Shown one piece after another: positions 1 through 8,493 of a stretch of DNA of 64,000 bases. The position numbers and the translations under genes were made by a program. How positions within the stretch are numbered: the stretch's first letter is position 1; each line of letters begins with the position of its first letter. The stretch comes from Saccharibacillus soli (GTDB lineage: Bacteria; Bacillota; Bacilli; Paenibacillales; Paenibacillaceae): assembly GCA_002189105.1 (NCBI GenBank), contig NIOB01000006.1, positions 558,001 to 622,000 of the forward strand, in the 5' to 3' direction. The notes below the pieces were generated by a model. That model saw only the letters and a program-made list of their open reading frames with translations. It was not told the origin of the DNA and did not search any database.

Positions 1-587
1 TTCATGATGATGGGATCGCCTGTGTTGAATCTCGCTCCGCCGGCATTGACCACGGTGACGTCAGGGTGATGCTGATCCAGCGCCTGCTTCACATTGTCGC
101 ACCAGATGGTGTCTCCCGCCAGATACAGCTTGGGTTCGCCGTGTGCTTCCCATACAAATCCGGACACCTGACCCATCGCACGTCCGATGTCGCCTGTGCC
201 ATGCTGACCGGAAGTGCGAGTGAGGGTGACTCCTTCGTAGGTCAAAGTCTCGGCAATTTCTTGAATGTTGGAAAATCCAAATTCGGCAATCCGTGATCGG
301 TCACCGGGTTGGCAGAAGATGGGCAGATCGGCTCCGCGTCCGGCCAGCAGTATGGAGGCAGCGGCAGCGTCCCAGTGATCGGCATGCAGGTGGGTTAACA
401 CCAGGACGTCGGGCATGGAGAGGCTTTTCGCAGAGACAGGCAAAGGAACCAGCGGATTGCGTCTGTCATTGGAACTGTTGATGATCGGTGGGTTGGCGCC
501 TTGTTCAGCGAACATGGGATCGATCAGCCAGTTCAGGCCGCCATATTCGAGCCACAGTGTGGCGTTGCGAATCAATGTAATCTTCAT
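1..587 (-). CDS. MBL-fold metallo-hydrolase, partial (C-terminus outside window)
   Basis: The gene reads leftward and runs off the window start, so at least 195 residues are visible. The product begins MKITLIRNATLWLEYGG and carries the metal-binding motif THLHADHWD near residue 65, followed by a downstream AGDT motif. Both are hallmarks of the metallo-beta-lactamase fold (two-metal hydrolases). The ATG at 585-587 is preceded by AAGGAGG at good spacing. Related single-domain proteins (UPF0173/RomA-like) hydrolyse varied esters or phosphodiesters, and the substrate here cannot be told. It is divergent from the Lrp-type regulator at 768, a common arrangement in which the regulator controls the neighbour. 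Confidence 0.88.
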   Translation of the reverse strand, partial: MKITLIRNATLWLEYGGLNWLIDPMFAEQGANPPIINSSNDRRNPLVPLPVSAKSLSMPDVLVLTHLHADHWDAAAASILLAGRGADLPIFCQPGDRSRIAEFGFSNIQEIAETLTYEGVTLTRTSGQHGTGDIGRAMGQVSGFVWEAHGEPKLYLAGDTIWCDNVKQALDQHHPDVTVVNAGGARFNTGDPIIM

Positions 588-767
588 GGGTGGTGCCTCC
601 TTGGGTCAGAATCACCTGTGGCATCAATGGACGTCAGCCAGATGAACCGTGATATACTGCTTATTATAGAGACGCCGCCGGAGGCAGCATACAATCTGGT
701 GAAACGATCGGATGGCATCGACTTTCAGCATGAAAATAGATGGATCAGGTAGAAGGAGGTCACGGTT

Positions 768-1304
768 GTGGAACAAGGTTCGAGTCCATCAGGGCAAGAG
801 GGTTGGCGGGTGCGCAGGGAATTGACGCTGCGAGAGAACGAGCGACTGCTGGCAAACAGCCGCCTTTCTTCGGGAACCCCTTCCGCCTTTGATGAGGTTG
901 ACCAGCGGATTCTGCATCTGCTGATCGAAGATTCAAGGCGTACGAACAAGGAGATTGGTCAGGAAGTTCATCTGACCGGGCAGGCCGTGGGCGCACGCAT
1001 CCGCCGTATGCAGGACAACGGTGTGATTGAAGGATACACGCTGCGCTGGAACCCGGGGAAGATTGGGCTGGGCATCGAAGCATTTGTAACGGTGTTTCTG
1101 GATGCCGGTACGCTTCATGCTGCTTTTGTTGCGTTTGCGCAGGCCGACGACCGGGTCACGAAAATGGATCGTACCAATGGCGAAGGCTGTTACCTGCTTC
1201 AGATTCAAACGCGGGATATGGCGGAACTGAACGATTTTTTGCAGGATCTGTTGAGATATGGGAACTATCGGGTGAATCTGTCCATGGGACGGTTGAAGGG
1301 ATAG
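768..1304 (+). CDS. Lrp/AsnC family transcriptional regulator
   Basis: A 178-residue product starting at GTG, with AGAAGGAGG just upstream. Residues about 43-100 form the AsnC-type winged helix-turn-helix (DEVDQRILHLLIEDSRRTNKEIG, then the recognition helix around TGQAVGARIRRM). The rest is the RAM/Lrp ligand-binding domain. Typical Lrp proteins have about 150-165 residues, so the roughly 40 residues before the HTH are an extension, rich in charged residues. It is transcribed away from the MBL-fold gene at 1-587, with 180 bp between. Family members sense amino acids or related small molecules, but the effector here is unknown. TATACT (653-658) and the reverse-strand TATAAT at 663-668 in the shared intergenic region could be divergent -10 elements. 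Confidence 0.9.
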   Translation: MEQGSSPSGQEGWRVRRELTLRENERLLANSRLSSGTPSAFDEVDQRILHLLIEDSRRTNKEIGQEVHLTGQAVGARIRRMQDNGVIEGYTLRWNPGKIGLGIEAFVTVFLDAGTLHAAFVAFAQADDRVTKMDRTNGEGCYLLQIQTRDMAELNDFLQDLLRYGNYRVNLSMGRLKG

Positions 1305-1339
1305 CTGGAGAGAGGAATCTGCATTAAAACAGAATTAAA

Positions 1340-1382
1340 AAACAGACGCATATGCCGGAAGCCGGCGGATATGCGTCTGTTT
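1340..1382 (-). terminator. Rho-independent terminator, probably bidirectional
   Basis: Perfect 14-bp stem (AAACAGACGCATAT with its complement) closed by an inner CCGG hairpin. Read on the minus strand it is followed by TTTTTTAATT, so it best serves the anti-sigma gene ending at 1463. It can also stop the Lrp gene on the plus strand. Confidence 0.8.
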
Positions 1383-1462
1383 CGGGTGGGCGCGGATGAA
1401 TCCGCTTATTTCATTTCTGCTATACGGCCAGGCGCTCTAAGCGGCCGACCGGCAATCTGTTG

Positions 1463-3289
1463 TTACGGAGATTCAGAGAGGGACATTGGGGTTCCGGTCT
1501 GCGGAATCTCGAACGACCACTTGGCATCACGGTATACGTGATCGATCTGGGTGCGTTTGAGCGTCAGTTTCGCAGGAGCTTGACTCATCCCTTTGACAAG
1601 GAACTCTCCCTCGAACGGTTGATCTGCACCGGGGCTGGAAGAACCGATAAAGGAAACTTCATATTGTTTTCCTTTATCGTCAATGGCTACCCATTTATCG
1701 AATACGAAAGGATTATTGGTGATTCCAGTAACCTTGATCGCTCCAACCTTAGGTGAAGAGGCATCATCTGATTTAGAGATTGGTACGCTGGTGTCACGGT
1801 CAATTCGGAATCCGGTCAACGTCATCTTGTCGCCAAGTTGTTCCAGGGTCGCAGGCTTATCGGCGGACAACGCTGCGGGATCAAAGGATACGGAAGCATT
1901 ACTTTTCTCACGGATGGTATAACTGTCCAGTACAAAACGAAGCGGCTGTTTGTCATAAGGGAAGTTATCCAACACGTTGTATATGCGAGCGCGATGAGAC
2001 CAACGATCCGGCGCAAATGGCGGATCGATCTGATAGGCCGTTGAGCCGTCTGAAATCATCTTGCCTTTTGCATCTTCCAGATGATAATCAATCTTGCGGT
2101 AGGCGATTGCTCCACCGGCTGCCAGAGCAGATGCTTCGGGAGTCAGTGAGGTCTCGTACTCCAGTGAGCCGCCGCTTGGTGTGCGTGTCGCGCCCAGCAT
2201 GTCGATGATAACACCGCCCGGCGTGGTGTAGGAAGCGTTAATCGGAGTCTGGAGGGTCTTGGCTGCTGCTTTGCTGAGATCCGCTTCTACAGAGAAGTTC
2301 CATTCTCCAGATAGGGTTCCTGTCACGTTGCCTGATGCATCTATCTTCTCCAGACGATTAATCTCTACCTGAACGCTTAATTTAGGCGTTAGCACAGGAC
2401 GCGTAAAATGCATATTGTACTTGCTTACGCTGCCAGGTGCAATATCACCTGAACCGCTGGTGATCTCGTGATAATTGCCATCCGTGATCCTAAAGTTTGG
2501 ATAGATCTGTCCGGTATAGGGGCTGCCGTCCGGATTGGTCACGGCAATTCCGATGACCAATCGGTTAGAATCGGCGATCAGTTCATCCACCGATACTTTA
2601 TACCCCTGATCTTCAGCTCCCGCCTGTGCATGTTGGAGCATTCCTGCATCTCGCGCTTCCTTCATGCCACGGTCGGGAGCCAGTTCAAGTTCAGGGGAGA
2701 ACAGGGACATCATACGTTCCGCAATCGAAGGCTGCGTGAAGACGACCGTACCGCCTGCGAGCAGCAGAACCAGCGCTGCCGTCACCCAGATCTTGGCACG
2801 CTTGCGGCGGGTGTTCTTGCGCTTGATGCCTCGGCGTTCGGATGGCTGCTCAGAGATCGGCTCTACCCGATATTCCCTTTCAGATTTTCCAATTGACCCA
2901 GCGATGATCTGATTTTGGCTATTTTCCGCCATATCAATCTCGACTCCTTCCAATTCTGCCATCAGCCGATCCGTAAAGTCGTCAGGCAGGCTCTCGTCGG
3001 ACATCCATTCTGCCCACTGAGCTTCTTCTACATCTTCTAACCCGCTTGCTTGGGCTTCGTGTTCTACCGGAATCCGATGAGCTTCATCCGTATTCATTCT
3101 GTCTGTAGGTCGTCTATTTGCCTGGTTCATAGCTGCTTCATTTCCGTTTGCTTCGTTCCCATCTGCCTCGGCTCCGCTTTGTTTGCGGCCTCGCCGCTCC
3201 TGCGACTTCGAGCCGCTTTGCTCCTTGCCGCCCGAATTGTGCGGACTATACGCCGTTCTGCCGGCTCCGGTAATCGGACGCCAATTCAT
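1463..3289 (-). CDS. DUF4179-type membrane anti-sigma protein
   Basis: A 608-residue product. I place the start at the ATG at 3287-3289 because AAGGAGG lies 8 nt upstream; the frame is open further but has no good ribosome site. The layout is a long hydrophilic cytoplasmic part (about 165 residues, N/Q/E/R rich), one membrane span (KIWVTAALVLLLAGGTVVF), then an extracytoplasmic DUF4179-like domain and a C-terminal beta-rich part. It overlaps the 3' end of the ECF sigma gene by 44 nt, so the two are translationally coupled. By known logic for such pairs it should sequester the sigma factor at the membrane. Three further paralogues lie at 40.6-47.5 kb; this one differs in its much longer cytoplasmic region. 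Confidence 0.82.
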   Translation of the reverse strand: MNWRPITGAGRTAYSPHNSGGKEQSGSKSQERRGRKQSGAEADGNEANGNEAAMNQANRRPTDRMNTDEAHRIPVEHEAQASGLEDVEEAQWAEWMSDESLPDDFTDRLMAELEGVEIDMAENSQNQIIAGSIGKSEREYRVEPISEQPSERRGIKRKNTRRKRAKIWVTAALVLLLAGGTVVFTQPSIAERMMSLFSPELELAPDRGMKEARDAGMLQHAQAGAEDQGYKVSVDELIADSNRLVIGIAVTNPDGSPYTGQIYPNFRITDGNYHEITSGSGDIAPGSVSKYNMHFTRPVLTPKLSVQVEINRLEKIDASGNVTGTLSGEWNFSVEADLSKAAAKTLQTPINASYTTPGGVIIDMLGATRTPSGGSLEYETSLTPEASALAAGGAIAYRKIDYHLEDAKGKMISDGSTAYQIDPPFAPDRWSHRARIYNVLDNFPYDKQPLRFVLDSYTIREKSNASVSFDPAALSADKPATLEQLGDKMTLTGFRIDRDTSVPISKSDDASSPKVGAIKVTGITNNPFVFDKWVAIDDKGKQYEVSFIGSSSPGADQPFEGEFLVKGMSQAPAKLTLKRTQIDHVYRDAKWSFEIPQTGTPMSLSESP

Positions 3290-3836
3290 AAGACATGCCT
3301 CCTTGGTTCTCAATCTTCTTGCGCAGACTTTGTTTGGCTCGATGCAAGGCATTGTTCACCTGCTGCCTGGTCATCCCGGTAATCTCGGTGATTTCTTCGT
3401 GACTGAGCTGTCCCACATAACGCAGGGTCATCGCCAGGCGGTAATGTTCCGGCAGCGTGTTCAGCAGCTCATTCAATTCACCGCGCAGCTCACTGCGCAT
3501 CAGGCTCGATTCGGGTGTTTCTCCAGCCAGATCGGGGCGTTCATCCGCAGCTTCCTGAGGAACCGGGATTTTCCGGCGCCCGCGATCGCGGTATAAATTG
3601 ACGGCAATCGTATGCAGCCAGCCAGAGAAACTCTGCTGGGGATTTTGCGAAGCCAGCTTGCGATACGCACGAATCAACGTTTCCTGCGTCAGATCCTGTG
3701 CGTCCGCCTGGGCTAGACCCATCTTGCGGAAAAAGCCATACAGTTTATTTTTGTAACGATCGACAATGGCGGCGTAGGCTTGCTTATCGCCGCCCAGTAC
3801 CGCGTCGATCAACATTCGGTCGTCTGGTCCTTCCAC
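3246..3836 (-). CDS. ECF-type RNA polymerase sigma factor
   Basis: About 196 residues from a GTG at 3834-3836 preceded by AGAGGTGA. An in-frame ATG at 3888-3890 would add 18 residues but has no well-spaced ribosome site. Region 2 is seen in DRYKNKLYGFFRKMGL and DAQDLTQETLIRAYRKL, and region 4 in LPEHYRLAMTLRYVGQLSHEEI followed by TRQQVNNALHRAKQSLRKK. There is no region 1 or 3, which is typical of group 4 sigma factors. It is first in a two-gene operon with the overlapping DUF4179 protein. No copy of the promoter motif shared by the three pairs at 40-45 kb was found upstream, so it is probably controlled differently. Confidence 0.9.
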   Translation of the reverse strand: MEGPDDRMLIDAVLGGDKQAYAAIVDRYKNKLYGFFRKMGLAQADAQDLTQETLIRAYRKLASQNPQQSFSGWLHTIAVNLYRDRGRRKIPVPQEAADERPDLAGETPESSLMRSELRGELNELLNTLPEHYRLAMTLRYVGQLSHEEITEITGMTRQQVNNALHRAKQSLRKKIENQGGMSYELASDYRSRQNGV

Positions 3837-4007
3837 CGACGGATCACCTCTTTTCTTTTTCACTTTCAAGACGCAGCCCCATCCGCTCATCTCTCACTTC
3901 ATACCTGAATTTTTTTACCGCCTCATTTGGGTTATCATGATAGAGGACAATGTAACGGATGCAGCGAACAAAAGTAAAGACGGAACCCTTAGAGAGGAGC
4001 AACCCCA

Positions 4008-6152
4008 ATGGCAAGCGCACTGGAAGAGATTCGCGCCTATATGGCAGGAGAAAATGAAGAGAGTGACCGTGCCGACATGCCGGGCTGGCTTCAGATTCTG
4101 GCTTCAGCAGAAGAATATATCGTCAACTATGAACGAATTGGCTCCATTAGCGAGCTGGAACGGTTGAATCCCGTGCTGGCGTATGTGGAACGCAGCCTGG
4201 ACATCCTGCACACGCTGCCGCTGTCGTTCTGGATGCGCGAGCTGCTGGAAGATGTATTGGCCTGGAGCGAGACGGCCAAAGGCGGTACGCGTCTGGATCG
4301 GATTAGCTGGCAGCGGCAGGGGATTAACGTCTTTGTACATAATGAAGGTTCTGCCGATCTGTACCTGGCTCGTGCGCCGATAGGCATCGGCGATCGGGAG
4401 CGGCTGACCGCACTGCTGATTCGCACTCATGGGCTGCTGGGACAGTATCTGCGCGGTGAAGTGCCCTTTGCCGCCAATCTGCCGCTGCATGGCCCGGTTG
4501 AGCAGGGTCTGTTGACCGAGACGGAGCTGGCGCGGCTGCTGATGGCACTCAACCGCTGCGTCATTGGAGCGGTGTGGGAGGAGCTGTGGCGTTCCGTCGA
4601 AGCGGAACTGGAGACGTGTGTGCTGCATGTGTCACTGGGCACCACTCCGGAAGACGATGGGCTGGAGCATCGGCTGCGCAGGCTGCGTACCGGAGCGAGA
4701 CATCGCGGCGAAGACTTCGAGGGTGAGCTGGCACGGATTGATGGCGAGCTGAAGGAAGTCGGCGCTGACGATGGGCTGCACGAAGCGTTCGCCCGGCTGG
4801 ATGACAAGACGCTGTGGTATGTAGAAGCGGCACTGGGCGATTTTTCGCTGGAGGAGTTTATCAAGATGCTGCTGCTGGCTCTGCTGGGAGCGGAAGAAGC
4901 ACCGAGGGCACGTCATATCAGCTTTGAACGTCTGATGCACGGGCTGTATTACGACTACAAGGGCGTCAAGAAGATCAATCTATATAAGAAGCGAATTATT
5001 GAAAAATATTTGCGCGAGCTGGATTGGACCGCGATCCTCGGCGGTGGGCAGCATGCGGATAGTCCACATCTGCATCATCGCGTCGCCAAAGAAAAAAGCA
5101 GCGGTGACACCTGCTTCTTTGGCTTTGTGTTTTCCCCGGCGGCGGAGAAGTTAATCGAGTTCTGTGTGGAGGCCGAGAAGTCACCGCTGTATGAACGCGC
5201 TGTGCTGATGCTGATGGATCTGTTTGGGCTGCGGCGCGATGCCTATGACCGTTTCCATAATGAGGATGAATATCTGGAGACGATGAACGGTTCGGCAGAC
5301 GACAAGAAAATTCTGCTCAAGTTCATTTCCGGTTCACGCGTGCTGGACATCGGGCCGGGCGGAGGCGTGCTGCTGGATCTGATCGAACAGGAGCTTCCCG
5401 ACAAGGAAGCGATTGGCGTGGACATCAGCGAAAATGTCATCGAAGCGCTCGAACGCCGCAAACGATTGGAAGGCCATCGCTGGCAGGTGCATAAAGGCGA
5501 TGCGCTGAATCTGACCGAGACGATCGCGCCGGGCAGCATCGATACGGTTGTTTTTTCCTCCATTTTGCATGAGCTATATTCCTATGTTCCGTTTGAGGGT
5601 CAAAAGTTTAATCTGGATACTGTGCGTGCGGCGCTGCAAAGTGCGTTTGAATTGATTCCCGAAGGGGGACGGATTCTGATTCGGGATGGAATCATGACGG
5701 AACCGATAGAACAGATGCGCCGCCTGACGTTCTTCGACTCAGACGCCCTTCAGCGGCTGGAACGGTATGCAGCGGACTTCCAGGGACGCAGGATTGTCTA
5801 TAAGCGAATCGGAACAAACGAAGTCGAGATGCCGGTCAATGACGCGATGGAGTTCCTATATACCTATACCTGGGGTGAGGAAGCTTATGTTCATGAGGTG
5901 CAGGAGCAGTTTGGTTATATGACGCCTTCGCAGTATGAAGCTTGCATCCGCGAATGGTTGGGTGAAGAAGCCCAGATTCTGTTCGCCCGTTATTTTTTGC
6001 AGAACGGATATACACTGGCGCTTCAAGGCAAGGTGCGAGTCAGCGATTTGGCTGGGAATGAGATGCCGCTGCCGGATAGCACCTGCGTGATCGTCATTGA
6101 AAAAAGCAGCGGGATGCAGGCGGAACCTAACTCGTTCTCGCGGCGTACGTAA
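4008..6152 (+). CDS. Large SAM-dependent methyltransferase with unknown N-terminal region
   Basis: A 714-residue product from an ATG with AGAGGAGC upstream. The C-terminal third (from about residue 440) is a class I methyltransferase. Motif I is VLDIGPGGGVLLDLIEQ, the acidic loop is AIGVDIS, GDALNL lies downstream, and motif IV-like TVVFSSILHEL and EGGRILIRDG follow. The first 440 residues are helical and hydrophilic and match no family I can name; they may bind a partner or substrate. The gene is divergent from the ECF sigma operon and followed by an M50-like peptidase 81 bp later. The methyl acceptor is unknown. No truncation is apparent. Confidence 0.8.
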   Translation: MASALEEIRAYMAGENEESDRADMPGWLQILASAEEYIVNYERIGSISELERLNPVLAYVERSLDILHTLPLSFWMRELLEDVLAWSETAKGGTRLDRISWQRQGINVFVHNEGSADLYLARAPIGIGDRERLTALLIRTHGLLGQYLRGEVPFAANLPLHGPVEQGLLTETELARLLMALNRCVIGAVWEELWRSVEAELETCVLHVSLGTTPEDDGLEHRLRRLRTGARHRGEDFEGELARIDGELKEVGADDGLHEAFARLDDKTLWYVEAALGDFSLEEFIKMLLLALLGAEEAPRARHISFERLMHGLYYDYKGVKKINLYKKRIIEKYLRELDWTAILGGGQHADSPHLHHRVAKEKSSGDTCFFGFVFSPAAEKLIEFCVEAEKSPLYERAVLMLMDLFGLRRDAYDRFHNEDEYLETMNGSADDKKILLKFISGSRVLDIGPGGGVLLDLIEQELPDKEAIGVDISENVIEALERRKRLEGHRWQVHKGDALNLTETIAPGSIDTVVFSSILHELYSYVPFEGQKFNLDTVRAALQSAFELIPEGGRILIRDGIMTEPIEQMRRLTFFDSDALQRLERYAADFQGRRIVYKRIGTNEVEMPVNDAMEFLYTYTWGEEAYVHEVQEQFGYMTPSQYEACIREWLGEEAQILFARYFLQNGYTLALQGKVRVSDLAGNEMPLPDSTCVIVIEKSSGMQAEPNSFSRRT

Positions 6153-6233
6153 CGCATGCAGCAGACCACAAGGATTTCACGTTGAACCGGGAATACTAAG
6201 CCGGGTTCACGATCTGTTCAAGGAGGTTCTTCC

Positions 6234-6956
6234 ATGCCAAAATGGGCAAAAACGGTGCTGTACCTGCTGGTGGCGGCGGTACTGACCCGAATGATTCCTT
6301 TTTCTTCGCTGTTTCGCAATCTCGATACGATGATCCACGAGTTCGGCCACGCTGTCATGGCGCTTGCCACGTCGGGCCGAGTCCTGCAGATCGATCTGAA
6401 CGCGGACCACAGCGGCGTCACCTATACCATGACCAATTCGACCTGGAGCGCCATCCTCGTCTCGTTGGCCGGTTATCTATCCGCTTCGCTGTTTGCGGTA
6501 CTCATGTTCTATGGATATTACAAAAAGCAGCAGAAGCAGGGACTGATCTTGATGACGGCAGTGGCTTTGATTATGCTCATCCTGTACGTGCATCAAGGAT
6601 TCGGCGTCATCTGGCTGATCGGCTTCATTGCGGTAAACGCGCTCATGTACTTTATCTGGGAGCCGGCACGCAATTTCTATTATCTGCTGCTCTGCTTCCT
6701 GACGCTTGAAGAATCAGTGATTAGCCCACTCTATCTGGCCTGGGCCTCAATTACTTCTCCGAGATTTGCAGGCGATGCAGCGAATCTGGCACGCGAGACT
6801 TTTGTTCCGGCGATTGGCTGGTCCATTCTGTTCGCTGCCTTCGCGCTGCTGTGCGCAAACTGGGCGATCCGGCTGTTTGTCAAAACGCATGAGAACCGTT
6901 CAGCGGGGCGCAGTTCGTCAGGCAGCGGTTCGCGGCGTTCCCGAATGAGAGCCTAA
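6234..6956 (+). CDS. M50-like membrane metallopeptidase (M50B-like)
   Basis: A 240-residue product that is mostly membrane: about six hydrophobic segments, ending in a basic Ser/Arg-rich tail. The motif MIHEFGHAVMAL near residue 37 is the HExxH zinc site of site-2-protease-like enzymes. It follows an N-terminal span, as in the M50B-like family. I do not see the second-metal-ligand motif (NxxPxxxLDG) of true SpoIVFB/RseP enzymes, so regulated proteolysis is only a family-level guess. Ribosome site CAAGGAGG lies before the ATG. It sits between the methyltransferase and the YkvA-like gene, all on one strand. Confidence 0.78.
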   Translation: MPKWAKTVLYLLVAAVLTRMIPFSSLFRNLDTMIHEFGHAVMALATSGRVLQIDLNADHSGVTYTMTNSTWSAILVSLAGYLSASLFAVLMFYGYYKKQQKQGLILMTAVALIMLILYVHQGFGVIWLIGFIAVNALMYFIWEPARNFYYLLLCFLTLEESVISPLYLAWASITSPRFAGDAANLARETFVPAIGWSILFAAFALLCANWAIRLFVKTHENRSAGRSSSGSGSRRSRMRA

Positions 6957-7043
6957 ATGAGCGCTTGATCGGAAAAGAGAGCCAGTCAGAAGATTCGAGA
7001 GTCACCTGAACGGTGATGAATGAACAAAGGGAGGTCGTATTCG

Positions 7044-7595
7044 ATGAAAGAGCAAAAAGGTTGGCGCGATCGCGTAGCCGCATATGGGCGCGATAAGCTG
7101 GGCATTGGAGTAAACGGCAAAGATCCTGCGAAGGACTTTCCGGAAAGCTCGGCGGGAGAGCCGATCAACGAAAGTCAGCTGAACGCCCGAATCAAAGGCT
7201 ACGGCAACGAATATTCGGAAGAGTCGTTCTGGGAGAAGATCAAGAAGTTTGGCAAAAATGCCGGGGTCAAAGTCGTTTATGCCGCGCTGCTGCTGTTCTA
7301 TACGCTTAAAGACGCAAATGTGCCGCCTTGGGCGAAATCGGTCATTATCGGCGCTTTGGCTTACTTTATCGCCCCGATTGATCTCATTCCCGACTTCATT
7401 CCGGTTGCAGGATACACGGATGACTTTGGGACACTGATTGCCGCGGTTGCTGTCGTTGCCAAACACATCGATGACAAGTCGCGTGCCAAAGCGCGGGCGA
7501 AGCTGGTCTCCTGGTTCGGTGAGAGCGCAACACTTGATCTGGGCGAGGTGGAAGCGAAGCTGGTCGAAGAAGACTCGACGAAGAAAATCGACTAG
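7044..7595 (+). CDS. YkvA family membrane protein (DUF1232)
   Basis: A 183-residue product. The start is set at the ATG at 7044 because AAAGGGAGG precedes it by 9 nt; an upstream in-frame ATG at 7020 overlaps that ribosome site. The C-terminal half holds the DUF1232 signature: VPPWAKSVIIGALAYFIAPI, then DLIPDFIPVAGYTDD, with two hydrophobic segments. The first 75 residues are charged and hydrophilic. The family is widespread in Bacillales and has no settled function. A terminator follows at 7673. Confidence 0.85.
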   Translation: MKEQKGWRDRVAAYGRDKLGIGVNGKDPAKDFPESSAGEPINESQLNARIKGYGNEYSEESFWEKIKKFGKNAGVKVVYAALLLFYTLKDANVPPWAKSVIIGALAYFIAPIDLIPDFIPVAGYTDDFGTLIAAVAVVAKHIDDKSRAKARAKLVSWFGESATLDLGEVEAKLVEEDSTKKID

Positions 7596-7672
7596 GATAT
7601 ACCGAGTCTGCGTGATGTCTTGAGAGGATGTCTGGAGAGGCTTACGCGGACAATATACGAAAACGTAATGGG

Positions 7673-7700
7673 GAACGGACACTTTGTCCGTTCTTTTTTG
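7673..7700 (+). terminator. Rho-independent terminator
   Basis: GAACGGACA and its complement form a 9-bp stem with a 3-nt loop, followed by TTTTTTG. It closes the run of genes ending with the YkvA-like gene. Confidence 0.88.
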
Positions 7701-7787
7701 TTCCAATCCAGTAACTATTGTTGGGAGAAGTGCGTCTAATGAATGATGGAATAGGAAGGATGTAGAAAATAAGGAGGTTAGAAGTAA

Positions 7788-8327
7788 ATGAATGGACTAT
7801 TATCTGCTTTCGTGATTACCGCTCTGGCATTCGGGTCGTCTTATTCGGCAGCTGAAGTATCGAATCTAGGGGTGTCGCCGGCTTCTCAGCCTCAAAACCT
7901 TTCGGCGGACATACATAAGAAGTCCAGCTTGTTGAGTGATGCCGAAGCGAAAAAAATCGCTGATGATCTAAAAAGCCGCATTTTAAAAGAGTATGGTCAA
8001 AAATACGACTTTGCAAACTTCATGGTGGAGTTCAGCAATGAAAAAGATAAAGGTGAGGTTATCGGGGTGGATGTAAGCGTAAATGTGGATATGACGCTGA
8101 CGCAAGATCCCGCACAAAGCGCCGACAGCAGCGTATTAAATGAGGCAAAAACGCATTACAATGTCCCTTCAAACTCCTGGTTCCTGTACCATGTAGAAGT
8201 TGAGCAAGACGGCAAGCAGGACACTGGTGATAACCGGCCGTCATCTTCCCAAGAGACAAGACCGTATCATCTGTTTATTAGAGAAGATATTACTTCCGAC
8301 GAGACTATTCTGACTCCCTTGGAATAG
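7788..8327 (+). CDS. Small putative secreted protein, not recognised
   Basis: A 179-residue product with a strong ribosome site (AAGGAGG, 10 nt before ATG). The N-terminus MNGLLSAFVITALAFGSSYSAA is hydrophobic and ends in an SAA-like cleavage site, but lacks the usual lysine/arginine n-region, so export is likely yet not certain. The rest is hydrophilic with an alternating strand pattern (FANFMVEFSN, VIGVDVSVNVDM). No family is recognised. It is monocistronic, with a terminator on each side. Confidence 0.65.
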   Translation: MNGLLSAFVITALAFGSSYSAAEVSNLGVSPASQPQNLSADIHKKSSLLSDAEAKKIADDLKSRILKEYGQKYDFANFMVEFSNEKDKGEVIGVDVSVNVDMTLTQDPAQSADSSVLNEAKTHYNVPSNSWFLYHVEVEQDGKQDTGDNRPSSSQETRPYHLFIREDITSDETILTPLE

Positions 8328-8389
8328 CAGTGTGCTGAACCTAAAGCACTCAGCCTCAGCAGATTAAGATCAACGCACAACCATCAAGA

Positions 8390-8428
8390 AGCCCCAGCTC
8401 CTCCTTGAAGCGGAGAGTGGGGCTTTTT
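8390..8428 (+). terminator. Rho-independent terminator
   Basis: AGCCCCA pairs with TGGGGCT, with further imperfect pairing inside (GCTCCT with CGGAGAG), followed by TTTTT. It ends the secreted-protein gene at 7788. Confidence 0.75.
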
Positions 8429-8493
8429 GATGAATATTGATAAGCACAAATACAAAATGACCCATTCGTCGATCTTATCAGCGAACGGATGAC

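Noticed and set aside
7002-7706. Open frame opposite the YkvA-like gene
   Set aside because: It spans the terminator at 7673 and is antisense to a recognised DUF1232 protein.
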